From assembly GCA_035308565.1 (NCBI GenBank), contig DATGGK010000235.1, positions 21,582 to 85,581 of the forward strand: a DNA stretch of 64,000 nucleotides, in the 5' to 3' direction. A program made the position numbers and the translations under genes. Within the stretch, counting starts at the first letter, position 1; every line of letters starts with the position of its first letter. Of this stretch, positions 16,421-24,590 are shown piece after piece. The notes under the pieces were generated by a model. It was not told the origin of the DNA, did not search any database, and was given only the letters and a program-made list of their open reading frames with translations. The stretch comes from JANXLS01 sp035308565 (GTDB taxonomy: Bacteria > Planctomycetota > SZUA-567 > H5-PLA8).

Positions 16421-17086
16421 AACGCATCCTGCGCCGAGAAGCTCACCATCTCCGCCGGCGAGCAAGCCATCATCGACGCCACAAACGCCGAACGCAAAAA
16501 GACCGGCCTGCCCGCGCTGAAGCCCAACGCCTTGCTCTTCAAAGCTGCGCGGCAGCATTCGGCGGACATGGCCAAAGAAAATAAGATGGTCCACGAATTG
16601 TACGGCAAGAAGCACACCGAACGCCTCGACGACATCGGCTATAAATGGGCGGCCGCGCGCGAAAACATCGCCTTCAACCAGAAGGGCGGCGCGGCCGTGG
16701 TCGATGCGTGGATGCACTCCGAAAAGCACAAAGAGAATATCCTCGCCAACGACATCAGTGAAATCGGAGTCGGGATTGTGAACGATGCGAAAGGCCAGCC
16801 GTACTACACGCAGGTCTTCGGGCGCTCCGAAAGCGATATGCTGCACATCCGATTCACCCTGCGCAACGCGACCGCCAAAGCGCTGACACTTGATTTAGGC
16901 GGCCAGCCCGACACGCTCAAACCCGGCGCGAGCGGCACCTACGACGTCTCCGCGGCCACGCCCGACGCGTCGGTCACGCTCAGTTCGGGCGATTTGAAAT
17001 TGGAGACAACGGTGAAAACCGGCGCGAAGGTAAAAGCGGAGATTAAAGATGGTGCGATTGCAGTCACGCCGGACGCGAAGAAGTGA
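16322..17086 (+). CDS. Secreted CAP (SCP/PR-1) domain protein
   Basis: 254 residues; ATG preceded by AGGTG at 6 nt. Residues 1-38 form a workable signal peptide: charged MQNSKFKIQNERHCVPR, hydrophobic LLAFNFAFCILNFAF, and NASCA before EKL. This leader is encoded almost entirely by the type C dispersed repeat. Residues 45-165 are a CAP domain: NAERKKTGLPALKPNALL, ARQHSADMAKENKMVHE, ARENIAFNQ and WMHSEKHKENILANDISEIG. The rest is a Ser/Thr/Ala-rich beta tail. CAP proteins act outside the cell; roles in bacteria are poorly known. A paralog-specific substrate cannot be deduced. Confidence 0.9.
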   Translation: MQNSKFKIQNERHCVPRALLAFNFAFCILNFAFNASCAEKLTISAGEQAIIDATNAERKKTGLPALKPNALLFKAARQHSADMAKENKMVHELYGKKHTERLDDIGYKWAAARENIAFNQKGGAAVVDAWMHSEKHKENILANDISEIGVGIVNDAKGQPYYTQVFGRSESDMLHIRFTLRNATAKALTLDLGGQPDTLKPGASGTYDVSAATPDASVTLSSGDLKLETTVKTGAKVKAEIKDGAIAVTPDAKK

Positions 17087-17162
17087 ATCGCGGATTGGCA
17101 TTCTCGCTCGAATCGACGATACTTCATGTGGTAGGAAAAGCAGACGCCTCTCGGAGAAATTA

Positions 17163-17705
17163 ATGTCCGACCCCACAACGTTCCACGGCACCACCGTCAT
17201 CGCGGTCAAACAAGGCGCCAAACTCGCCATCGGCGGCGACGGCCAGGTCACGCATGGGCATGTCGTTTTGAAAGCGACCGCTCAGAAAATCCGCAAGATG
17301 CGCAACGGCTCCGTGATCGTCGGCTTCGCCGGTTCGACGGCCGATGCGTTCAGCTTGCTCGAACGCTTCGAAGGCAAGCTCGACCAGTTCAAAGGCAACC
17401 TCAAGCGCGCCAGCGTGGAACTGGCCAAGGAATGGCGCATGGACCGCGCGCTGCGCCGGCTCGAAGCGATGCTCGTCGCCGGCGACAAGGAAGCGCTGAT
17501 TCTGCTCACCGGCACCGGCGACGTGGTCGAGCCGGACGACGGTGTAATCGGCATCGGCTCCGGCGGCTCGTATGCGCTCGCCGCCGCGCGCGCGCTGATC
17601 AAACATTCCACGCTTTCCCCGCGGCAAGTCGTCGAAGAATCGCTCAAGGAAGCGGCGGCGCTGTGTATTTACACCAACTCGAATGTCACAATTGAAGAAC
17701 TTTAA
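17163..17705 (+). CDS. hslV: ATP-dependent protease subunit HslV
   Basis: 180 residues; GGAG lies a few bases before the ATG. After a nine-residue prosegment (MSDPTTFHG) comes TTVIAVKQGAKLAIGGDGQV, where the exposed threonine becomes the catalytic N-terminus of the peptidase; the longer prosegment resembles the CodW type. GFAGSTADAFSLLERFE, GDVVEPDDGVIGIGSGG and YALAAARALIKHS are typical. It forms a double hexamer with HslU, encoded 115 bases downstream, and degrades misfolded cytosolic proteins. Confidence 0.96.
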   Translation: MSDPTTFHGTTVIAVKQGAKLAIGGDGQVTHGHVVLKATAQKIRKMRNGSVIVGFAGSTADAFSLLERFEGKLDQFKGNLKRASVELAKEWRMDRALRRLEAMLVAGDKEALILLTGTGDVVEPDDGVIGIGSGGSYALAAARALIKHSTLSPRQVVEESLKEAAALCIYTNSNVTIEEL

Positions 17706-17719
17706 GGAAGGCGTGAATT

Positions 17720-17755
17720 GCCCTATTGGGCCTATAAGTCCTGTAGGCCCTATGA
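17720..17755. repeat. Dispersed 'GGCCTATA' palindromic repeat (type E)
   Basis: CCCTATTGGGCCTATAAGTC followed by CTGTAGGCCCTATGAG, an imperfect palindrome in the hslV-hslU gap. A longer copy is at 26049-26087 and a short one at 14051-14070 next to the IS remnant. Confidence 0.7.
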
Positions 17756-17820
17756 GAATTTGAAGCGCGCCGAAGATTTTCTGCTACAATCACCGCTTTG
17801 GATTTCACCGGATTCCGAGA

Positions 17821-19230
17821 ATGCAAAAAATGCGTGAGAAGGAGAACGACAACCCGCCCGCAATTTCGCCCGCCGATGCGCAGGATTTGACGCCGCGCCA
17901 GATCGTCGCCGAGCTGGACCGATACATCGTCGGCCAGGCCGCCGCGAAGAAGGCCGTCGCGATCGCGCTGCGCAACCGCTGGCGCCGCAAAAAGCTCGAT
18001 CCCGGCATCCGCGAGGAAGTCGCGCCCAAAAATATTCTGATGATCGGCCCGACGGGCGTCGGCAAGACCGAAATCGCGCGCCGCCTCGCCGCGCTTTCCG
18101 GCGCGCCGTTCGTCAAAGTCGAAGCCACGCGCTACACCGAAGTCGGCTATCACGGACGCGACGTCGAAAGCATGATCCGCGACCTCGTCAAACAGTCGAT
18201 GAACATGGCTCAGACCAAGGCGCGCGAAGAAGTCAAAGTCAAAGCCGCCGATGCGGCCGAAGAGCGCCTGATGGACGTGCTGCTCCCCGCGCCCGAAGCT
18301 TTCGCCGGCGCGGCGTCCACCGAGAAGGCGCCCGGCAGCGCCTCCGATCAGTACGACAAGACGCGAGCGAAACTGCGCAAGAAGCTCCGCGAAGGCCAGC
18401 TCGACACGCGCGATGTCGAAATCGAAGTGCCGATGGCCGGCGAAGTCGCCGGCGTCTTCGCGCCGTCGATGGGCGAGGAGATGAGCGCAGAATTGCAGGA
18501 CGCTCTCTCGCGCATGATGCCCAAGCGCACCAAGCGCCGCAAGATGACCGTCGTGGACGCGCGCAAAATTCTGCAGGCCGAAGAAGCCGAGAAGCTGATT
18601 GACCACGACGCCGTCGCGCGCCAGGCCATTGAAGCCGCCGAAAATTTCGGCATTGTTTTCATCGACGAAATCGACAAAGTCGCCGGCAGCGGCAAAGGCC
18701 ACGGCCCCGACGTCTCGCGCGAAGGCGTGCAGCGCGACATGCTGCCGATCGTCGAAGGCGCGTCCGTCAGCACGCGCTGGGGCCTAGTCACGACCGACCA
18801 TATCCTCTTCATCGCCGCCGGCGCGTTCCACATGTCCAAGCCCAGCGACCTGCTGCCGGAGTTGCAAGGCCGCTTCCCGATCCGCGTCGAGTTGCAGGAC
18901 CTGACCGAAGACGATTTCCGCCGCATCCTCACCGCGCCGAAGAACGCGTTGACCAAGCAATACGGCGCGCTTCTGGCGACCGAAGGAGTAACGCTCGATT
19001 TCACCGAAGACGGCCTCGCCGCCCTCGCCCGCATCGCCGCGACAGTCAACTCGCGCAGCCAAAACATCGGCGCGCGCCGCTTGCACACGGTCATGGAAAA
19101 GGTGCTCGAGGATGTGAGCTTCGACGCCACCGAACTCGCGGAGAAAAACGTGCGCGTGGACGCGAAGATGGTGGAGGAGCGGCTGAAGCCGATCTTGGAG
19201 GATGAGGATTTGGCGAAGTATATTCTGTAG
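17821..19230 (+). CDS. hslU: ATP-dependent protease ATPase subunit HslU
   Basis: 469 residues. LTPRQIVAELDRYIVGQ at the start, Walker A GPTGVGKTEIARRLA, the pore loop VEATRYTEVGYHGRDVES, Walker B IVFIDEIDKVAG, the sensor region LLPELQGRFPIRVELQDLTE, and C-terminal ILEDEDLAKYIL, whose last residues insert into HslV. The I-domain (about residues 110-230) is somewhat long. It unfolds substrates and feeds them to HslV; the two genes form the usual hslVU pair. Confidence 0.96.
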   Translation: MQKMREKENDNPPAISPADAQDLTPRQIVAELDRYIVGQAAAKKAVAIALRNRWRRKKLDPGIREEVAPKNILMIGPTGVGKTEIARRLAALSGAPFVKVEATRYTEVGYHGRDVESMIRDLVKQSMNMAQTKAREEVKVKAADAAEERLMDVLLPAPEAFAGAASTEKAPGSASDQYDKTRAKLRKKLREGQLDTRDVEIEVPMAGEVAGVFAPSMGEEMSAELQDALSRMMPKRTKRRKMTVVDARKILQAEEAEKLIDHDAVARQAIEAAENFGIVFIDEIDKVAGSGKGHGPDVSREGVQRDMLPIVEGASVSTRWGLVTTDHILFIAAGAFHMSKPSDLLPELQGRFPIRVELQDLTEDDFRRILTAPKNALTKQYGALLATEGVTLDFTEDGLAALARIAATVNSRSQNIGARRLHTVMEKVLEDVSFDATELAEKNVRVDAKMVEERLKPILEDEDLAKYIL

Positions 19231-19300
19231 GGCGGAAGAGACAAACGGAAATCCGCGCTTTCGTGTTGCGGCGGAAGCCCGCTCAAGCTATAAGAAAAAA

Positions 19301-20791
19301 ATGCCTAACACCGCCATGCTGTTTGGGTCCGTCGAGCCTCTTTGCTTAATACCGCGTCCGCTGATGAGCGACGAGCTCCCGAAATCGCTCGTCACTCCGG
19401 GTGCAAGCGGATTGGAGCGCATTAATCGCCTCAACGACAGTTATGAGCACAGTTATGCGCGCTATTTTCAACGGCCGATTGCGCTGAACCGAATGCTGGT
19501 GAGCTTCCAAGCGAGCAAGACTCGTTCGCGCTATCGCTGGTACAAATATAAGGAAGCTTTTTCCGCGGAGCTCGTTGAATTCTTTCTTCAGAAATACGGC
19601 GTCGCAAGTGGTGTCACCCTTGATCCGTTTGCCGGAACCGGCACGACAATGTTTGCCGCGCAATCAATGGGCTTGGACTCAGAGGGCATTGAGTTGCTGC
19701 CGATTGGCCAAGCTGTGATTCAGGCTCGACGGCTTGCCGAAACAGGCTTGAGCCGAAAGGAAATTGAAACGATTGAAAGTTGGGGGAAAAAGCACGTCTG
19801 GCAACGGCACAAAGCGCTTTCCGCAATAAATGAACTGAAGATCACTGCGGGCGCTTACCCTGACGAAGCGGTCGTTGGCATAGGGAAATACGTATCCGCA
19901 ATTTCGCAGTTGGACAACCACCGCTTGGAGACGCTATTGCGGTTTGCGCTCTTGTGCGTGCTTGAGTCGGTGAGCTATACGCGGAAGGACGGACAATATC
20001 TTCGCTGGGACTATCGCTCGGGTCGCCGACAAGGAAAGAAGCGATTTGACAAAGGGGAAATTCCTGATTTCAAGCAGGCCATTTCGAAAAAGCTGTTGGA
20101 AATCGTTTGCGATTTACGCAGCGATTCGTCGAACGGTCTTCTTTCCGGTTCAAGCGACCACGGGCGAGTTAAATTGCATTCCGGATCGTGCTTGGACATC
20201 CTGCCCCGCCTTGAAACTGCCTCTTATGATTTCATTATGACCTCGCCACCGTATTGCAACCGATACGACTACACTCGCACTTACGCGTTGGAACTGGCGC
20301 TGCTCGGTGTGGAGGAAAAGGAATTGACCGGCCTTCGGCAGTCGATGCTCAGTTGCACCGTCGAAAATCGCGAAAAAAATCTTTTACGACTCAATCCCGC
20401 ATGGTCAACGGCGCTGAACGCCGCCGGCACGCAGCCATTGCTAGGCGAGATACTGCGCTATCTACAGGACATGAAAGATCGAGACTTATTGAACAACAAT
20501 GGAATCCCACGGATGGTGAAAGGTTATTTCTTCGAGATGGCGTGTGTGATTTCGGAATGCGCGCGCGTGTTGAAACGAGATGCGCGGCTGGTCATGGTGA
20601 ACGACAATGTGCGCTACTCCGGCGCGGGCATTTCGGTGGATATCATTTTGTCTGAGATTGCGAAGGCCGTGGGCTTTGAGACCGAAAGCATTCTCGTACT
20701 TCCGCGCGCCAAGGGAAATAGCAGCCAGCAGATGGGCGAGCACGGGCGCTCGCCATTGAGGAAATGCGTCTACGTGTGGCGAAAGGCTTGA
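19301..20791 (+). CDS. DNA methyltransferase, probably N4-cytosine, AvaI-like system
   Basis: 496 residues from ATG 19301 (a later ATG at 19364 is possible; neither has a strong ribosome-binding site). The AdoMet motif DPFAGTGTT is at residues 108-116 and the catalytic motif TSPPYCNRYDYTRTY near residue 313, so the order is motif I before motif IV. TSPPY with this order suits an amino-methyltransferase acting on cytosine N4. One base separates its stop from the following restriction gene. The AvaI/BsoBI resemblance of that gene predicts that it protects CYCGRG or a related site, which is inference. The AT-richer composition suggests horizontal acquisition. Confidence 0.88.
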   Translation: MPNTAMLFGSVEPLCLIPRPLMSDELPKSLVTPGASGLERINRLNDSYEHSYARYFQRPIALNRMLVSFQASKTRSRYRWYKYKEAFSAELVEFFLQKYGVASGVTLDPFAGTGTTMFAAQSMGLDSEGIELLPIGQAVIQARRLAETGLSRKEIETIESWGKKHVWQRHKALSAINELKITAGAYPDEAVVGIGKYVSAISQLDNHRLETLLRFALLCVLESVSYTRKDGQYLRWDYRSGRRQGKKRFDKGEIPDFKQAISKKLLEIVCDLRSDSSNGLLSGSSDHGRVKLHSGSCLDILPRLETASYDFIMTSPPYCNRYDYTRTYALELALLGVEEKELTGLRQSMLSCTVENREKNLLRLNPAWSTALNAAGTQPLLGEILRYLQDMKDRDLLNNNGIPRMVKGYFFEMACVISECARVLKRDARLVMVNDNVRYSGAGISVDIILSEIAKAVGFETESILVLPRAKGNSSQQMGEHGRSPLRKCVYVWRKA

Positions 20792-20792
20792 A

Positions 20793-21746
20793 ATGCCTAA
20801 ACCGTACAAAAAGCACCTGACATCGTCTGTCGATCTCGAGACGCCGTACGAAGCCACGCGCGCGGGCTTCGTTGCGCTGGCTTTGGAGAAAAACAGAAGA
20901 GGAACGCGTTTTGTAAATCAAGCGAGGGTGCTAAAGGCATCTGCTTCCTCCGCACGAACCGCGAAGGGCTTGTTGCAAATTCGTGAGATTGCGACAGCGT
21001 TAGTGCTTGCGGCGGGGGTTTCGGACAAGGCGGCCAAGCATCTTTCCGACGAAGATAAAAGAGCCGCAGTTATGGGCCTAATCTAAGGATATTTGGAACC
21101 GGCAGGCGATGCATTCGTCGAAGAGCTTGTTTACCGGTTTTTGCTGACCAGAGGCGATTCGCTCGGAGGCTCAATGAGAAACGTCGCCGGATGGCTCGCT
21201 CAAAAACGGCTTAATTCCTTTATTGTTTCCAATTTTGATAATGCTGGAATTCCCTTCAAATGGCGTCCCGCGACCGGCCCAAAACAATGGCGCGAGACAG
21301 CGGGTCCTGAGATGTATGAAATCGGAATCGCCGGATTTGCATGGACAATAAAAAGAATCCAGCGGACGATGATTTACAATGTAAATGTACCCATTTCGGA
21401 CACCCACGTCGATATCTGCCTCTTCAACTGCGCTCCTGAAAATTACTCGCCGAGAATTCTCAGTTCTCCCGCGGCCTATCTCGCGCTCGGCGAACTCAAG
21501 GGCGGCATCGACCCGGCTGGAGCGGACGAACATTGGAAAACGGCGCGCTCCGCGCTCAGCCGCATCAATGCGTCTTTTTCGGGCGCTCAAGCGTCGCCGC
21601 ATACATTTTTCATCGGCGGCGCGATCGAAACGAAAATGGCCGCCGAGATTTGGGAAATGCTCGAAAGTGGCGTGATTGAAAACGCTGCAAATCTTACTTC
21701 CGACACGCAATTGAATTCGCTGGTAAATTGGTTAATCAGAATTTGA
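20793..21746 (+). pseudogene. AvaI/BsoBI-like restriction endonuclease interrupted by an in-frame TAA
   Basis: One continuous frame of 317 codons, close to AvaI/BsoBI length, split only by TAA at 21084-21086 (codon 98). Before it: YKKHLTSSVDLETPYEATRA. After it: GYLEPAGDAFVEELVYRFLL and RGDSLGGSMRN. The catalytic residues of BsoBI, as I recall them (Asp212, Glu240, Lys242, His253), correspond to Asp207 in HVDICLF, Glu234 and Lys236 in GELKGG, and His247 in DEHWKTA. All active-site residues are thus kept and no frameshift is seen. AAGGA followed by TTG at 21093 could allow restart of the C-terminal part. Either a recently killed nuclease, a split enzyme or a sequence error. Confidence 0.82.
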
Positions 21747-21776
21747 AAATCCGGGAAGATGGCATTACCAACGCTT

Positions 21777-23993
21777 TCATTTCTTCCCCTCCCGCACCGC
21801 CTTCCCCGCCTTAAACATCTCCAAATGCCCCCGAATCTCCTTCGCCAGCGCGTCGTTCGGATTCAGCTTCAGCGCGCTCTCCTCCGTCGCGACGGCCTTC
21901 TCGAATTGCCCCGCTTCCGCATATGCGGCGGCCAGCGTGTCGAGCATCAACGGGTTGCGGCGCTGCGTCAGCTCGCAGGCTTTTTCGGCGAGCGTCACAG
22001 CCTCCGCGCCGTTGCGCAATTTGTCGCCCGGCGACGTGGCGAGAATCCAGGCCAGCGCGCTGGCGGCGTCGGCGCGCTTCGGATCAATATTCAATGCGCC
22101 GCGAAAACTCGATATGGCTTCAAAGCCCCGGCCCATGAGACTCAAAACTCGCCCGCGGTTGACCAGTGCATCCGTGTGACGAGGGTTGTATTTCAGCGCT
22201 GCGTCGAATTCGCTCAGCGCTTCCGGCAATCGCCCGGCCGTGGCCAGCGCGGCGCCGAGACTGCTGTGGATCTCCGCGGAATCGGGCGCGAGTTTCAAGG
22301 CCCCGGCCAGAACGTCAATCGCGTTGCCCACGTTTCCCCTTTGAAAGAGACGGTTGCCAAAATCAAATTGTATCTGCGCATCGTTGGGCGCCAGCTTCGC
22401 CGCCTGCTCCAGCGCTTTCAGCGCCTGATCGGGGTGGCCCAATGCGTCGAGCGCCTTGGACAGACCGTGCCACGAATTTAAATCGTCGTGATTGAGTTCC
22501 AACGCCTGCGAATACGCGTCCGCCGCGGCCGCGTATTCCATTTGCGCAAAACGCAAATCGCCCAGCGCACGGAGGGCTTCGAAAAACGGCGGTTTAAGCT
22601 TGGCCGCCCTTTCTATTTTCTCAGCGGCTTCGTTGAGTTTGCCCTTGGCAAGCATTGCTCCGCCCACCACTAATAGCGCGCGAGTGTTGTCCGGCCGTTT
22701 TGAAAGCACGTCCTGCCACATCGCCAGCGGATCCTGATACAGCGCATTGCGGCGGCCAGTCAGAATCCCAAGACCCGCCGCGGCGATGAGCGCAAGCGTA
22801 ACGACGACCGCCGGTGCGCTCGCCGCAATCCATTTGCGCAGCATGCAATACATTCCGGTCACCACCAGCACGATCACCGCGGCAAGCGGCAAATACATGC
22901 GCCGCTCGGCGGCAAGATCGCCGATCGGCAGGATGCTGGACGTGGGCGCGAGAATCAGAAAGAACCACGCGCCCCAAAATCCTTGCGCGGAATTCCGCGC
23001 AAGTTGCCAAATTGTCAATCCGAACAGCGCCGCGATCAGCGCCGCATTCAGGAGAATCGCGCCCAAATCCTGATCCGTTGTCCGCCACACGTAATCGAAG
23101 ACCTGGTTGACTGGCCAGAATACGAGCTTCAAATAATGGACGATAATCACGAATTGCGCGCTGGCGTAGCCAACGGGCGTAATTTTTAAACCGAAGCCCG
23201 CTGACGTGCTGCCGCGCGCGGCCAGCATGAACAAACCGACAGCAAGCCACGACGCCAGCAACCCGGCGTACAAGCGCGGCGCGCGTTTGAGCGCGGCTTT
23301 GAACGATCCGGAGATAAAGCAGCGGTCGTAAAGCAGCACAACCAGCGGCATGACCACAATCACCTGTTTGCAACCGGCGCCCAGAATACCGGCGGCAATT
23401 GCGCCAATATGCCAAGACGTTTTCGCGCCCGGCTCGGCGCCGCGGATGACGCAGTAAAGCGCCAGCAAAAAAAACATGCCCATCATGCTCTCGGAACGCT
23501 GCACGATGTACGTCACCGCCTCGGTCTGCAGCGGATGCAGGCCCCACATTAACGCAATGGCGAACGCAAGCCTGGGGGCGAGGAGGGAAGAGGGAGGCGG
23601 GAGGAGAGACCGAACAACGGATCCATCCTCTCCTCCCTCCTCCCTCCTCCCTGCGCCCCTTCGCGAGAGCAGCATGCGCCGCACGACACCGAATAGCAGC
23701 AAAGTTGCGATGACATGCACGGCAAGATTCAAAACGTGGTAGCCGGTTGGGTTGTTTCCGTACAGCGCGTAATCGACGGCGAATGTCAGCGCCACCAGCG
23801 GGCGCATCACGTTCCGATAATCGAAGAAGACACGATCGAGCGCGCTGAGCTTTCGTATGCCTTCGTTTTGGACGATGGTGGGAATGTCGTCAAAAATGAA
23901 TGCCCCATTAATGCTATTCCCATACGCCGCCATCACGCACAGCGCCAGCACGCCTCCCCAGATCCACACGCGATAGCTATTTTGATTTTGCAT
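21777..23993 (-). CDS. Multi-pass membrane protein with C-terminal TPR repeats (TMTC-like)
   Basis: 738 residues. The first 430 hold about ten membrane helices, starting VWIWGGVLALCVMAAYGNSI, with FIFDDIPTIVQN (an acidic luminal motif as in TMTC/PMT-like glycosyltransferases), RPLVALTFAVDYALYG and HPLQTEAVTYIVQRSE. The last 300 residues are about eight tetratricopeptide repeats (AADAYSQALELNHDDLNSWH; SALKLNPNDALAKEI). The TMTC family glycosylates secreted proteins in eukaryotes; bacterial members are uncharacterised. A 70-base inverted repeat within 23579-23651 is translated between two helices as RREEGGEDGSVVRSLLPPPS. Confidence 0.85.
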   Translation of the reverse strand: MQNQNSYRVWIWGGVLALCVMAAYGNSINGAFIFDDIPTIVQNEGIRKLSALDRVFFDYRNVMRPLVALTFAVDYALYGNNPTGYHVLNLAVHVIATLLLFGVVRRMLLSRRGAGRREEGGEDGSVVRSLLPPPSSLLAPRLAFAIALMWGLHPLQTEAVTYIVQRSESMMGMFFLLALYCVIRGAEPGAKTSWHIGAIAAGILGAGCKQVIVVMPLVVLLYDRCFISGSFKAALKRAPRLYAGLLASWLAVGLFMLAARGSTSAGFGLKITPVGYASAQFVIIVHYLKLVFWPVNQVFDYVWRTTDQDLGAILLNAALIAALFGLTIWQLARNSAQGFWGAWFFLILAPTSSILPIGDLAAERRMYLPLAAVIVLVVTGMYCMLRKWIAASAPAVVVTLALIAAAGLGILTGRRNALYQDPLAMWQDVLSKRPDNTRALLVVGGAMLAKGKLNEAAEKIERAAKLKPPFFEALRALGDLRFAQMEYAAAADAYSQALELNHDDLNSWHGLSKALDALGHPDQALKALEQAAKLAPNDAQIQFDFGNRLFQRGNVGNAIDVLAGALKLAPDSAEIHSSLGAALATAGRLPEALSEFDAALKYNPRHTDALVNRGRVLSLMGRGFEAISSFRGALNIDPKRADAASALAWILATSPGDKLRNGAEAVTLAEKACELTQRRNPLMLDTLAAAYAEAGQFEKAVATEESALKLNPNDALAKEIRGHLEMFKAGKAVREGKK
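23579..23651. repeat. Purine/pyrimidine inverted repeat (type H) inside the TPR gene
   Basis: The GGGAGGAGAG arm near 23600 pairs with CTCTCCTCCC near 23628, around a spacer containing GGATCC. Flanks are GAGGAGGGAAGAGGGAGGCG on one side and CTCCCTCCTCCCTCCTCCCT on the other. It encodes a low-complexity loop and leaves the frame open. Confidence 0.8.
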
Positions 23994-24072
23994 GCTTCAA
24001 TTATCGGCGTTCCAATAGTTGACCTTCGCGGGAAACGCCGTATGGTAATCCGCGTCGCTGGAGACCGTTCGC

Positions 24073-24468
24073 ATGGCCAAAGAACGCACAAGCCTCCATT
24101 TCCTCAAATACACGGATAATTTCAAATCGTACAAACCCGGCGAATTGATCTTCAAGGAAAACGATCCCGGCTTGTTCATGTACTGCGTCAAAAAAGGCAA
24201 AGTCGAATTGCGCCGCGAAGGCCTGCTGCTCGAAACCGCGGAAGTCGGCGACATCTTCGGCGAAATGGCGCTGATCGAACACAGCACGCGCAGCGCCACT
24301 GCGAGCGCCGCGACCGACTGCGAGGTCGTCCCAATCGACGAAGAACGTTTCATGTACCTTGTGCAGCAAACCCCCTATTTCGCGCTCGACGTCCTGCGCG
24401 TGATGGCCCGCCGCCTGCGCCATTCGACGAAGGAAATCGCCAGCGTTACCGGCTTCATCAAACTATAG
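24073..24468 (+). CDS. Stand-alone cyclic-nucleotide-binding domain protein
   Basis: 131 residues, GGAG 9-10 nt upstream. The whole protein is one cNMP-binding fold: YKPGELIFKENDPGLFMYCV, VKKGKVELRREG, then the phosphate-binding cassette GDIFGEMALIEHSTRSATAS with the conserved Glu and Arg, and a final helix (LDVLRVMARRLRHSTKEIAS). There is no DNA-binding helix-turn-helix, unlike Crp, so it would act as a sensor or adaptor module. Transcribed divergently from the TPR membrane protein gene, 79 bases away. Confidence 0.9.
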   Translation: MAKERTSLHFLKYTDNFKSYKPGELIFKENDPGLFMYCVKKGKVELRREGLLLETAEVGDIFGEMALIEHSTRSATASAATDCEVVPIDEERFMYLVQQTPYFALDVLRVMARRLRHSTKEIASVTGFIKL

Positions 24469-24590
24469 AAAATTGCAGCATATCTCCCCGCCGCCCCGTC
24501 AAACACACTCCGCCCTATTGCGTTGATCTGCGAAATTGGATAACGTGGAGGGCGATAATTGCCATTCAGAAACAAATCAGGGTCTCGACC

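Noticed and set aside
21084..21086. Recoding of the TAA in the AvaI-like gene, by analogy with the UGA case
   Set aside because: TAA does not specify selenocysteine, and the position is not a conserved Cys; a nonsense mutation, split gene or error is simpler.
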